A DNA stretch of 51,486 bases from Archaeoglobaceae archaeon (GTDB lineage: Archaea > Halobacteriota > Archaeoglobi > Archaeoglobales > Archaeoglobaceae), in contig JALWDS010000005.1 in NCBI GenBank assembly GCA_027036775.1, positions 1-51,486 on the forward strand, read 5' to 3'. The notes under the pieces are model-generated. The model saw only the letters and a program-made list of their open reading frames with translations, was not told where the DNA came from and did not search any database. The stretch's first letter is position 1; each line of letters opens with the position of its first letter. A program made the position numbers and the translations under genes. Shown piece after piece: positions 25,165-37,296 of the stretch.

Positions 25165-25187
25165 CGTTTGTCGTTAGTCTTATAATT
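25165..25187. promoter_or_regulatory. Divergent promoters of mqnD and pgiA
   Basis: Two distinct TATA-like elements: GTTTATACA read leftwards (about 25165-25173), roughly 30 bases from ATG 25137, and CTTATAATT read rightwards (about 25179-25187), roughly 24 bases from ATG 25206. Both suggest short or absent leaders. Confidence 0.45.
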
Positions 25188-25205
25188 GAGCTTGTAACTT
25201 GGGTT

Positions 25206-25922
25206 ATGGAAATCGAGGTAGGGGGGAGGAGGTTTAAGGCCGAAGTTAGGTGGGCTTTCGACCTGAAACCCGTTCTGGCTTATCCGGAGGAGTTGAAAGA
25301 AAACTTCCCGGCCTACTACATGTTTAGAGACGTTTACTACAGCAAAGGGGATCACGAAAGGATAAGGGATCACGGTCTGAGATACGACATAACCGTAATT
25401 CCTCCCGCAAAAATCGGAAAGGAGTTCGTAAAGACCTTCGGACATTACCATCCCATAGCGGAAAAGAACATGAGCTACACCGAAATATACGAGGTTTTGA
25501 GGGGGGAAGCGATCTACCTCCTTCAGAGGGAGGAAAACGGTAGAATTGTTGACGTCGTAGCTGTCAAGGCTTTCGAAGGTGATAAGGTAATAGTCCCGCC
25601 AAACTACGGTCACGTAACGATAAATCCATCGAACAAAGAACTTTGGATGTCCAATTGGGTTTACAGGCACTTCAAATCGAACTACGAACCTTACAGGATT
25701 AGGAGAGGAGCATGCTACTATTACACGGAAGACGGATGGATCAAAAATCCGAACTACGGTGAAGTTCCAGATTTGAGGTTCGTCAAACCTAAAATCCCTA
25801 AAGGTTTGGGGTTGAGAAAAAACGAGGAGATGTATAAGCTCGTCAAGGATTTGGATAGGCTCGAATTCCTCTACAGGCCTTCCAAGTATGTGGACATGTT
25901 CGAGGAGATACTAAAAGGTTAA
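25206..25922 (+). CDS. pgiA: Cupin-type phosphoglucose isomerase
   Basis: Archaeal metal-dependent PGI that interconverts glucose 6-phosphate and fructose 6-phosphate. In the 238-residue protein, the cupin metal motif is FGHYHPIAEKNMSYTEIYEVLRGEA (split near residues 80-103), with two His and a Glu, and the second cupin motif is VIVPPNYGHVTINPSN (about 127-142) with the third His. It is longer than the roughly 190-residue A. fulgidus enzyme, by a C-terminal extension after about residue 190. Fits with fbp in sugar phosphate synthesis. Confidence 0.92.
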   Translation: MEIEVGGRRFKAEVRWAFDLKPVLAYPEELKENFPAYYMFRDVYYSKGDHERIRDHGLRYDITVIPPAKIGKEFVKTFGHYHPIAEKNMSYTEIYEVLRGEAIYLLQREENGRIVDVVAVKAFEGDKVIVPPNYGHVTINPSNKELWMSNWVYRHFKSNYEPYRIRRGACYYYTEDGWIKNPNYGEVPDLRFVKPKIPKGLGLRKNEEMYKLVKDLDRLEFLYRPSKYVDMFEEILKG

Positions 25923-25956
25923 ATACTTATGAAGGTCAAGTTCGTTGGGTGATACG

Positions 25957-26250
25957 ATGGGCTGGAAGTCTCACGGCTTCAGATTCAAATCGGGGAGGAA
26001 GTTGAGGAAGAAGATCAGAGAGAAGGGGATTAAGATAAGTAGGGCTTTGCAGACCTTTGAGGTTGGAGATAGAGTGCATATAGATATCGATCCCGCGGTT
26101 CACAAGGGTATGCCCCACCCAAGGTTTCAGGGTAGGACGGGTGTTGTTGTAGGTCAGAGAGGAAGGGCCTACCTCGTTAGGGTTAGAGACGGCAACTCCT
26201 ACAAAATCCTCTTCGTAAGACCCGAACACCTCAAACCTCAGAAATCTTAA
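25957..26250 (+). CDS. rpl21e: Ribosomal protein L21e
   Basis: Large-subunit ribosomal protein found in archaea and eukaryotes; 97 residues from ATG 25957, chosen over TTG 25945 because GGGTGA lies just upstream. Signatures: SHGFRFKSGRKLRKKIREKG, then FEVGDRVHIDIDPAVHKGMPHPRFQGRTG and the basic KILFVRPEHLKPQ end. First of the conserved euryarchaeal set rpl21e-rpoF-DUF655. Confidence 0.96.
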   Translation: MGWKSHGFRFKSGRKLRKKIREKGIKISRALQTFEVGDRVHIDIDPAVHKGMPHPRFQGRTGVVVGQRGRAYLVRVRDGNSYKILFVRPEHLKPQKS

Positions 26251-26269
26251 CTTTTTTGGAGGTGTTTTT

Positions 26270-26617
26270 ATGTTTAAAGAGGTTAAAGAGTTTGACTACA
26301 TCACAATAGCTGAAGCTAAAGAGTTGATGGAGGAGATAGCCGAAAAAAGGCAGAAGAGGGCGGAATTGCTCTTCGAAACGAGGAGGGCATTGAAACACTT
26401 GAGGACGTTTGCAAGGTTACCCGCTGAGAAGGCGAAAGAGCTTGTGGAGGAGCTTTTGAAGTTGCCTCAGGTTCCAAACAAGGAGATAGCGGTGAAGTTG
26501 GCCGACATAATGCCGAGGATTCCAGACGAGGTTAGGCTGATATACGCCAAGGAGAAGACTTCTCTAAATCCGGACGAGATAGAGCAGATTTTAGATGTCA
26601 TCAACAAGTATAGGTGA
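26270..26617 (+). CDS. rpoF: RNA polymerase subunit F (Rpb4 homologue)
   Basis: Stalk subunit of the archaeal RNA polymerase, which pairs with RpoE (Rpb7) and helps in initiation and RNA binding. 115 residues, mostly helical. Seen: FDYITIAEAKELMEEIAEKR at the start, TRRALKHLRTFARLPAEKAKELVEELLKL in the middle, and the HRDC-like end LNPDEIEQILDVINKYR. GGAGGTG precedes ATG 26270. Confidence 0.94.
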   Translation: MFKEVKEFDYITIAEAKELMEEIAEKRQKRAELLFETRRALKHLRTFARLPAEKAKELVEELLKLPQVPNKEIAVKLADIMPRIPDEVRLIYAKEKTSLNPDEIEQILDVINKYR

Positions 26618-26621
26618 TGAA

Positions 26622-27197
26622 ATGAGAAAAAGGAAGATGGATAAGGAAAAGCTTGAGGATTACGCTTACGTTCTCGACTTCCTACCATACGGTCATCCAG
26701 ACGATAAAAGGCCTATACACAAGAGGGAACCTTTGGCTCACGTCGTTGGTGAGAAGTTCTTTACACTCTTGGAGGTTAGTGTGAAGAAAGATAAAAATCC
26801 CCTCGTAGGTGATAAAGTTTACATAGGAAAGGAGTTGGACAAGAGGGATGTTGTGAACAAGATAAAGAGGAGGCTCAGATACGAGGATCTGACTGCAACC
26901 GCAAAGTCTGAGTTGCCCTACGTTTTGGAACAAATCGTTAAGGAACAGGAGGAGAGGTTTGTTGAATTCTTCAACAAATCCGAGTCAATAACGACGAAGT
27001 TACATCAGCTCGAGCTTTTACCCGGTATAGGTAAGAAGACGATGTGGACGATAATAGATGAGAGGAAGAGAGAGCCTTTCAAGAGTTTTGAGGACATAGC
27101 AAAGAGGGTTAAGATAGATCCGATTAAGTGCATCGTCCAAAGAATCATACACGAGTTGCAAAATCCAGACACTAAATACAAGCTCTTCACGATTTAA
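26622..27197 (+). CDS. DUF655 protein with helix-hairpin-helix
   Basis: A 191-residue archaeal protein: an N-terminal OB-like part (YAYVLDFLPYGHPDDKRPIHKREPLAHVVGE) and a C-terminal helix-hairpin-helix (LHQLELLPGIGKKTMWTIIDERK), a non-specific DNA or RNA backbone-binding unit. ATG 26622 follows GGTGATGAA and is preferred to ATG 26595, which lies inside rpoF. Homologues are found between rpoF and ksgA in many euryarchaea; here the next gene is convergent, so ksgA is not adjacent. A role in RNA or ribosome work is likely from context only. Confidence 0.9.
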   Translation: MRKRKMDKEKLEDYAYVLDFLPYGHPDDKRPIHKREPLAHVVGEKFFTLLEVSVKKDKNPLVGDKVYIGKELDKRDVVNKIKRRLRYEDLTATAKSELPYVLEQIVKEQEERFVEFFNKSESITTKLHQLELLPGIGKKTMWTIIDERKREPFKSFEDIAKRVKIDPIKCIVQRIIHELQNPDTKYKLFTI

Positions 27198-28324
27198 GTT
27201 ACTATTTCAGGCAATCTCCCATCTTCTAAAGCCCTTTTGATCTCCATCATCGTTAAGTCGAGTGGGTCTTCAATTCTCACCCCGTGCTTCAGGCTGAGGT
27301 TTCTCATCTCTGGCGATGTTGGACCTATGCAGGGATCGCCCGGAACCCTCATCGAAACGTCAAAGACGACGAACTCAAGCTTAGTGTCGTCCTCTGGCGA
27401 ATAGGCTATGGCACCTTGCAAACCGAACAGGCCTATGATACCGGGCGGATACTCCTTCTCGCAAATCCTTATGAACTTCTCCGCAGTCTCGTAAACCATG
27501 TCCTGCTTGCTTTCCCTCATCGTAACTCCGAAGTGTCCTATCTCCTCGTTTTTAACCGGAACGTTTATCTTCAACTGATCCCTCGCCGGTAAGTTTAGAA
27601 ATCCTTGAAGGTTCACCTGCCTTCTATCGCTGAAACCCACGAAGTCGAAATCACCGAAAACATCCTTCAGAGCGTAGCTGTGGAAGTTCGCGTTGAACCT
27701 CGCTCCCAAAACGTATTCCTCTATCCTCGCATTCTTTAAACCCTCTTCGTCTATAACTCCAGCTTTTATCAGTTCTTCAGCCTGTCTGTAGTAGTCCTCT
27801 GGAGAAATTGCGTAGAAGAACGCTCTCTCCAACGGATTCTTTGCCTGCTGAACCTTCACAACGACCAACCTATCTATCTCCTCTGGCGACTTAAACTCCT
27901 TTGGAATTCTGATTCCAGCCTTTTTGAGCAGATAGTATTGACCTCTCTCGTAGTTTCTCTCTTCGGCCCTTAAGAGGTATCTGTTACCGTATATCGGGAC
28001 TTCGAATTCGTTTTCTATTGCATCGTAACCCACATAGACTGCGAAACTTCTATTGGGTATGAATATCGTGTTCAGCTCCCTCAACCTCTCCTGAACTTCC
28101 TCGTTGACCATGTCCTTGAACCTATCCAAAATTATGAATTCGTCGTATAGCCAGCGGTTGAACTTAGTGTAGAGCTTGTCTCTCCCCCTCTGAACTATCA
28201 CGACCGTCTTAAAGCCCCAAGCCTTTGCGGACATTCCTATCTCCTTTGCCGAATGAGATCCGAATATGCCGATCGTCACGTTTCTGTAATCCTCAACCAA
28301 CTTCCTGACTCTATCCGTTATCAT
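27194..28324 (-). CDS. PurP-family ATP-grasp ligase, divergent paralogue
   Basis: A 376-residue ATP-grasp protein related to formaminoimidazole-carboxamide ribonucleotide synthetase (PurP). It keeps the family frame: TIGIFGSHSAKEIGMSAKAWGF, NTIFIPNRSFAVYVGYDAIEN, EYVLGARFNANFHSYAL and FVVFDVSMRVPGDP. But it departs from the second copy at 38328-39386: the usual GTLGSHS is GIFGSHS, the PHGSF loop is PNRSF, and the GGKGYF loop is missing here (VVKVQQAKNPLERAFFYA). It may use another substrate. It is coupled to the upstream PhoU-type gene by an ATGA overlap and overlaps DUF655 by 4 bases. Confidence 0.85.
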   Translation of the reverse strand: MITDRVRKLVEDYRNVTIGIFGSHSAKEIGMSAKAWGFKTVVIVQRGRDKLYTKFNRWLYDEFIILDRFKDMVNEEVQERLRELNTIFIPNRSFAVYVGYDAIENEFEVPIYGNRYLLRAEERNYERGQYYLLKKAGIRIPKEFKSPEEIDRLVVVKVQQAKNPLERAFFYAISPEDYYRQAEELIKAGVIDEEGLKNARIEEYVLGARFNANFHSYALKDVFGDFDFVGFSDRRQVNLQGFLNLPARDQLKINVPVKNEEIGHFGVTMRESKQDMVYETAEKFIRICEKEYPPGIIGLFGLQGAIAYSPEDDTKLEFVVFDVSMRVPGDPCIGPTSPEMRNLSLKHGVRIEDPLDLTMMEIKRALEDGRLPEIVT

Positions 28325-29244
28325 AACATCACATCCCTACACACCGCTGTATTAAAAGACATCTCCCCCATCGACTTTATACATCTGCAAACCTCTAAGA
28401 GGGGACTGACCTCACAGTATCTGTTCCTTACGGGGCAGTTTTTCGGATAGCATAGGGAAAGTATCTGATTCTCCACGTTGTTGGCCATCTCAATCAGATT
28501 TATACTCATGAAGCTATCCCTCTTGAAGTAAGAATCTACCGCAATTTCGAACAGCCTCTTCAAGTTCTTCAGAGTCTCTAAAAACTCCCGACAGATGCAG
28601 AAGCTCGTAGCCATATCGTAGAGCGAGTCCGCAATCTCTTCAAGTAGCTTGACGAATGATCGAGATTCAACGCTCGTAAACAGCTCGCTCGTGTTGGAAT
28701 ACTCGAAAACCTTTTTGTATATCATTCTGAGGGATAGTATGTAGAACTTATCGGCCTCCTCCTCGAGTTTCTCGATGTAGTTGAAGAGTTCTCTTGTATT
28801 TACAAACCTTTCAACGCATTCAAACATCTCCACAACGATCTGGCACAAACGCTTTACCGCCTTTTCGACATCGAAAGATGTCGTCAGGCATTTCAAAACC
28901 ATCTTATCCGAATCGACGTCAACTATCTCCATTCCGACGAGGTTCTTGATGCTATCCTTTATCTTATCCTTCAAATTCGTGTCAACGTTTTCAACTACTA
29001 TCTCGTCCGATCCCTGTATGTAGAGGCTGTAGAAGAGTCGCTTTATGAATTCGTCACCCACCCTCGGTAGCCTGACTTTCACAACTTTACTCTTTGAGTT
29101 GTTGGGCATTATCCTTAGATGATCGTCAAACTCGATAAGAATCAGTTCGTCTCCCCTCTTTAAATTGTTTCTTTTGATCCAGCTCTTCGGTAGGCTTATC
29201 ATGTAACTCGAACCGCCGACGATCTGAAGTCTCCTCCTTTCCAT
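28321..29244 (-). CDS. AbrB-PhoU domain regulator
   Basis: A 307-residue protein that joins an AbrB/SpoVT-type DNA-binding domain (RRRLQIVGGSSYMISLPKSW, then NNLKRGDELILIEFDDHLRI) to a PhoU-like helical domain from about residue 110. Proteins of this layout in archaea are annotated as phosphate uptake regulators. Late cysteines (CYPKNCPVRNRYC, CRCIKS) add a possible metal site. A perfect palindrome lies just before its start. It shares a transcript with the PurP paralogue, not with phosphate transporter genes, so its signal may not be phosphate. Confidence 0.8.
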   Translation of the reverse strand: MERRRLQIVGGSSYMISLPKSWIKRNNLKRGDELILIEFDDHLRIMPNNSKSKVVKVRLPRVGDEFIKRLFYSLYIQGSDEIVVENVDTNLKDKIKDSIKNLVGMEIVDVDSDKMVLKCLTTSFDVEKAVKRLCQIVVEMFECVERFVNTRELFNYIEKLEEEADKFYILSLRMIYKKVFEYSNTSELFTSVESRSFVKLLEEIADSLYDMATSFCICREFLETLKNLKRLFEIAVDSYFKRDSFMSINLIEMANNVENQILSLCYPKNCPVRNRYCEVSPLLEVCRCIKSMGEMSFNTAVCRDVML

Positions 29245-29247
29245 GTC

Positions 29248-29257
29248 AATACGTATT
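29248..29257. promoter_or_regulatory. Palindrome AATACGTATT at the AbrB-PhoU gene start
   Basis: A perfect 10-base palindrome lies 4 bases before ATG 29244, downstream of a TATA-like GTATGTATG read leftwards (about 29258-29267). That places it over the transcription start, a good position for a repressor site, possibly for the gene's own AbrB domain. Confidence 0.35.
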
Positions 29258-29280
29258 CATACATACCTTAAGCCTTTTGC

Positions 29281-29919
29281 TCACCTCAGCCTTTTCTTCA
29301 GTATCCTCTTGGAGTTTTCGAAGACCGAATCGACTTTTTCAACGCCCGCTCCGATCAAAATCTTTCTCGCCATCTCAACGCTGACGAAGTCACTTGGAGT
29401 ATGAGCGTCGTTGTTTAAAACCAGATCGCATCCTACCTCATCGGCGATCCTTGCAACGTGGCCGTTGGTTAAGCAGTGCCCTTTTCTCGTCGTTATTTCA
29501 AGGTAAACTCCGTTTTCCCTTGCAAGTTCGGCCGTTTTTAAATCTAATATCCCCGGATGGGCCAAGATGTCTATCTCCTCCTGAACCGCATGATAGTTCG
29601 TTCCCTCCTTGACTGGCTCTACTATCGTTTCCCCGTGAACGATTACTATTTCCGCCCCCTCCTTCCAAGCGAGTTCCACAGCTTTACCTATCAACTTGGG
29701 TGGGACGTGCGTTATTTCAACGCCGAACAGCATCGGTATCTCGTAGTCGTCTCTAAAATCCTTCAGCCTTTCGAGTTCTTTTAGTATTACGGGTATGTTG
29801 GAAAAGTCTGCGTGATCTGTAACTGCAACACCCTCGTAACCCAATTCCGCACACCTCCTGACTATTTCGGAGGGTATGAGTTCACCATCGCTAAACACAG
29901 AATGGACATGGAGGTCCAT
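29281..29919 (-). CDS. PHP-domain phosphoesterase, histidinol-phosphatase-like
   Basis: Metal-dependent phosphoesterase of the PHP family, 212 residues from ATG 29919 (ATG 29922 is one codon earlier; AAGGA lies just upstream). Motif I is DLHVHSVFSDGE (residues 2-13); others are GVAVTDHADF, VIVHGETIVEP, DILAHPGILD, and the C-terminal VLNNDAHTPSDF with Asp-His. These give the metal-binding His/Asp set. Histidinol phosphatase is possible, which would complement hisC, but other phosphatases share the fold. Confidence 0.85.
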   Translation of the reverse strand: MDLHVHSVFSDGELIPSEIVRRCAELGYEGVAVTDHADFSNIPVILKELERLKDFRDDYEIPMLFGVEITHVPPKLIGKAVELAWKEGAEIVIVHGETIVEPVKEGTNYHAVQEEIDILAHPGILDLKTAELARENGVYLEITTRKGHCLTNGHVARIADEVGCDLVLNNDAHTPSDFVSVEMARKILIGAGVEKVDSVFENSKRILKKRLR

Positions 29920-29974
29920 CATGTCCTTACATCCTAAACGAGGTTTTTTGTATCTAACGTAACTTGCACGAAAA

Positions 29975-29986
29975 CGTTTATATATC
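29975..29986. promoter_or_regulatory. TATA-like element upstream of the PHP gene and rRNA operon
   Basis: CGTTTATATATC is a strong TATA candidate in either direction. Read rightwards it would give an upstream rRNA promoter near 30010; read leftwards it would start a PHP-gene transcript near 29950. Confidence 0.4.
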
Positions 29987-30032
29987 CTATCGATGTAAAA
30001 AGAGAACACGTCCGTGAGAGGTCAAGCACAAG

Positions 30033-30041
30033 CCTTATAAA
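30033..30041 (+). promoter_or_regulatory. Probable main rRNA promoter TATA box
   Basis: CCTTATAAA with purine-rich sequence before it predicts a start near 30060, a few bases before the first stem of the leader (30067). It is about 170 bases before mature 16S. Confidence 0.55.
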
Positions 30042-30066
30042 CATATGAGGTGTAAAGACAATAGTA

Positions 30067-30135
30067 ACCGCGGGTCCGGCAAGGACCCCGACAGGGCGTA
30101 AGCCCGGGATGGGGGGTAGAGTTCCCACCCGCGGT
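30067..30135 (+). other. Structured rRNA leader element
   Basis: ACCGCGGGT (30067-30075) pairs perfectly with ACCCGCGGT (30127-30135). Inside are smaller hairpins: GGTCC-GGCAA-GGACC (overlapping the outer arm) and GGGC-GTAA-GCCC with a GNRA loop (about 30094-30105). A separate hairpin follows, GGGCGTGC with GCACGCCC (about 30148-30169). The alternative pairings could switch. It is outside the processing stem, so it would be released as a separate RNA when pre-16S is cut out. Confidence 0.55.
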
Positions 30136-30171
30136 ATAAGTGGTGAGGGCGTGCAAAGGCGCACGCCCAAG

Positions 30172-30204
30172 ATGGGCTTGCCAGCAGGGCAAACCGGTGG
30201 GCGT
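30172..30204 (+). other. 5' arm of the pre-16S bulge-helix-bulge stem
   Basis: The 15 bases at 30172-30186 pair with 31771-31785, GGGC (30187-30190) with GCCC (31764-31767), and the 11 bases at 30194-30204 with 31753-31763. The unpaired AAA (30191-30193) on this side and AAT (31768-31770) on the other give the exact 3-base bulge, 4-bp helix, 3-base bulge cut by archaeal splicing endonuclease. Cutting and ligation would yield circular pre-16S. Confidence 0.93.
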
Positions 30205-30234
30205 TGGGACGTATTCACCGTCCCTCCCCCGCCA

Positions 30235-31744
<1,510 letters not shown>

Positions 31745-31752
31745 AACGGAGC

Positions 31753-31785
31753 ACGCCCACCGGGCCCAATTGCTGGCAAGCCCAT
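31753..31785 (+). other. 3' arm of the pre-16S bulge-helix-bulge stem
   Basis: Partner of 30172-30204. Its outer end is immediately followed by the first base of tRNA-Ala, so RNase P cutting and splicing endonuclease cutting act only about 17 bases apart. Confidence 0.93.
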
Positions 31786-31859
31786 GGGCTCGTAGCTCAG
31801 CCTGGTAGAGCGCCGCCTTTGCAAGGCGGAGGCCTCGGGTTCAAATCCCGACGAGTCCA
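31786..31859 (+). tRNA. tRNA-Ala (TGC) in the 16S-23S spacer
   Basis: Cloverleaf of 74 nt: acceptor GGGCTCG with CGAGTCC contains the G3-U70 wobble pair that marks alanine tRNAs; the anticodon loop TTTGCAA gives TGC; the T arm is CTCGGGTTCAAATCCCGA. No CCA is encoded. A spacer tRNA-Ala is usual in euryarchaeal rRNA operons. Confidence 0.97.
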
Positions 31860-31928
31860 TTTATTACATGCACCCGGCGATGAAAGTCGTCGGGGAAGGG
31901 TTGATGCCCCTATATGGGGCAAGTGAAA

Positions 31929-31964
31929 CCGTGTAGAGGTCGTCCCCAGATGCAGACTGGGACC

Positions 31965-31971
<7 letters not shown>
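31929..31971 (+). other. 5' arm of the pre-23S bulge-helix-bulge stem
   Basis: The 21 bases at 31929-31949 pair with 34957-34977, ATGC (31950-31953) with GCAT (34950-34953), and the 15 bases at 31957-31971 with 34935-34949. The bulges are AGA on this strand and AAA on the other. It is again a perfect bulge-helix-bulge. Confidence 0.93.
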
Positions 31972-34934
<2,963 letters not shown>

Positions 34935-34941
<7 letters not shown>

Positions 34942-34977
34942 GGTCCCAGGCATAAACTGGGGACGACCTCTACACGG
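34935..34977 (+). other. 3' arm of the pre-23S bulge-helix-bulge stem
   Basis: Partner of 31929-31971. It ends only about 5 bases before the hypF TATA box, and no T-run terminator separates them. Confidence 0.93.
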
Positions 34978-34982
34978 TTAAC

Positions 34983-34993
34983 TCTTTATAATC
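34983..34993 (+). promoter_or_regulatory. TATA box of hypF
   Basis: TCTTTATAATC lies about 24 bases before GTG 35012, which predicts a leaderless hypF mRNA. It sits directly after the pre-23S processing stem. Confidence 0.5.
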
Positions 34994-35011
34994 CAAATAC
35001 CAACTGTTCTT

Positions 35012-37273
35012 GTGTATCGTATCGTAGTTAGAGGAGTTGTGCAGGGTGTGGGATTTAGACCGTTCGTTTACAGACTTGCCAAATCCATGAATTTGAGAGG
35101 TTACGTAAAGAACACTGGAACTGGAACTGTTGAAATCGTAATCGATAGAGATGTTGAAGAATTCGTAAAGCGTTTGAAGGAGGAGAAACCGCCTATATCC
35201 GAAATTTACGATGTAAACGTGGAGGAAATTCCCGATTTGCCGTTGAAAGATTTTGTGATCGAAAAGAGTGGAGGGAAGAAGGGGGGTTTGTCTCTCCCAC
35301 CACCAGACGTTGCGGTTTGCAAATCCTGCCTTAAGGAGCTATTTGATCCTAAGGATAGACGTTACCTCTACCCCTTCATTTCGTGCACCGACTGCGGTCC
35401 ACGTTTTTCAGTTGCAATAAAACTTCCATACGATAGGGAGAACACAACCTTTAAAGATTTCCCATTGTGCGATGAATGTAGTAGGGAGTATTGGGATGTT
35501 TTAGATAGGAGATACTACGCTCAGTCAATAGCATGTCCCAAATGCGGGCCACACTACGAGTTGATACTTGACGGTGAGGTTGTCAGAGGTCTAAAAGCGA
35601 TAGAGGTTACCGCCAAGTTGATAGACGACGGTAAGATCGTCGCAATAAAGGGGATAGGTGGGTATCACATCGCATGTAAAACCGACGACGATATCGTTTT
35701 CAAGCTTAGGGATAAGTTGGGCAGACCACAGCAACCCTTCGCAATAATGGCGAGGAATTTGGATGTCGTTAAGGAAGTAGCTCATGTTAGTGAAAGGGAA
35801 GAAAAGGAGATGTTGAGCTACATAAGACCGATCACAATACTCAAAAAGAAAAACGCCGACGACTTCTTTGCTGTCTCACCTCATTTGAACACGATTGGAG
35901 TTATGCTACCCTACTCCCCTCTGCACTACATCCTCTTCAACTACTTGAAATCGGACTTCATTGTGATGACCTCTGCAAACAAACCTGGAGAGCCTATGTT
36001 CATAGACGATGGAGTTTTCAGCTTGGAGCTCGATGCCTACTTAAGGCACAACCTTCAGATATTCAACAGGGTCGATGACTCGGTTGTAAAGTTCGTAGGT
36101 AATAGAAGATTGATAATAAGGAGGTCGAGGGGATTCGTTCCCAAGGTCATAGATGTTGGAGAGTGCTTGGATGGAATTGCCGTTGGGGCTGAACTCTACA
36201 ATTCGATAACTGTTGTGAAGGATGGAAAGGCCATAGTCTCTCAATACATAGGGAACACCTCCAACTTCAAAACTTTCAACGAGTTCTTCAAAAGGGCCGT
36301 CAACTTCTTCATGAACTTCGTCAACTTAAAACCCAAGTTCATAGCGTGCGATTTGCATCCCCTTTACAACACCACCAACTTCGCGGAAAAGCTGTCCAAA
36401 AGGTTAGGTGTCCCAATATACAAGGTTCAGCATCACTTCGCTCACGCTATGTCTGTGATGGCTGAAAGGGGATTGAACAAGGCGATAGCTATCACAATTG
36501 ACGGAGTCGGTTACGGATTTGATGGGACTATTTGGGGTGGCGAAATCCTACTCTTAGACTTTGAAAACAACGTATTCAAAAGGGTTGGAAGGCTTGAAAG
36601 GTTCAGATTGATAGGTGGCGATTTAGCGACAAGGTATCCCTTGAGAGTTCTGTTTTCAATACTTCACAAAGCCAAAAGAACAGATCTGCTTGAAGGCTAC
36701 GAAAGATTTCTGCTTAAAGGCGAAAGTTTTGATCTCTTTGAAAAGATTCACGATAAAGGTGTTATCACAACTTCGATGGGTAGGGTTTTAGATGCAATTT
36801 CCGCAATGCTGAAGATTTGCTTTGAGAGAACTTACGAAGGAGAGCCAGCAATGAAGCTTGAGAGCGTAGTTGAACCTTACGAGTGCGATGTAAAGCCTGA
36901 GATAGATGTCGTCAGAGAGGATAGCGTGTATTCTTCTCCCTACATTAAAGAGGATTTTGAAGTCAAATCGGGTGAAGTTAAGGTTGTAAGATTCTCCAAA
37001 TTCGTTGCAAGTTGCATGGAGGAGTTTTTAGAGGGTGAAAGCAAAGGTAAAATCGCCTTTAAAGTAATAAGCTATTTCGCAAAAGCGTTCGCTGAAATCG
37101 TAAGGGATTACGATCTACCCGTAATTGCGAGTGGTGGTGTGTGCTTCAACTCCTACTTGATACCACTAATAGAAAAACATGTTAAAGTGCACGTCAACGA
37201 AAAGGTTGCCTGCGGAGACAACGGGATAAGTTTCGGTCAGGCTTACGTGGGTAAGTTCATCGGAAACGTTTAA
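35012..37273 (+). CDS. hypF: Carbamoyltransferase HypF
   Basis: Maturation factor for [NiFe] hydrogenases: it makes the carbamoyl group that HypE turns into the cyanide ligand of iron. 753 residues, normal length. Domains in order: acylphosphatase (VRGVVQGVGFRPFVYRLA, 7-24), two C4 zinc fingers (CKSCLKELF and CTDCGPRF; CDECSREYW and CPKCGPHY; about 103-190), a YrdC-like domain (about 195-375) and a Kae1-like domain with HHFAHAMSVMAERG and an ITIDGVGYGFDGTIWGGE stretch. The GTG start has no RBS and follows a TATA at leaderless spacing. hypE follows by 23 bases. Confidence 0.96.
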   Translation: MYRIVVRGVVQGVGFRPFVYRLAKSMNLRGYVKNTGTGTVEIVIDRDVEEFVKRLKEEKPPISEIYDVNVEEIPDLPLKDFVIEKSGGKKGGLSLPPPDVAVCKSCLKELFDPKDRRYLYPFISCTDCGPRFSVAIKLPYDRENTTFKDFPLCDECSREYWDVLDRRYYAQSIACPKCGPHYELILDGEVVRGLKAIEVTAKLIDDGKIVAIKGIGGYHIACKTDDDIVFKLRDKLGRPQQPFAIMARNLDVVKEVAHVSEREEKEMLSYIRPITILKKKNADDFFAVSPHLNTIGVMLPYSPLHYILFNYLKSDFIVMTSANKPGEPMFIDDGVFSLELDAYLRHNLQIFNRVDDSVVKFVGNRRLIIRRSRGFVPKVIDVGECLDGIAVGAELYNSITVVKDGKAIVSQYIGNTSNFKTFNEFFKRAVNFFMNFVNLKPKFIACDLHPLYNTTNFAEKLSKRLGVPIYKVQHHFAHAMSVMAERGLNKAIAITIDGVGYGFDGTIWGGEILLLDFENNVFKRVGRLERFRLIGGDLATRYPLRVLFSILHKAKRTDLLEGYERFLLKGESFDLFEKIHDKGVITTSMGRVLDAISAMLKICFERTYEGEPAMKLESVVEPYECDVKPEIDVVREDSVYSSPYIKEDFEVKSGEVKVVRFSKFVASCMEEFLEGESKGKIAFKVISYFAKAFAEIVRDYDLPVIASGGVCFNSYLIPLIEKHVKVHVNEKVACGDNGISFGQAYVGKFIGNV

Positions 37274-37296
37274 ACACGTAGCAACCATTTATCAAC

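Noticed and set aside
29923-30009. Longer start of the PHP-domain protein
   Set aside because: The metal motif should be at the very start of the protein; the extension is basic, not conserved in kind, and covers promoter sequence.
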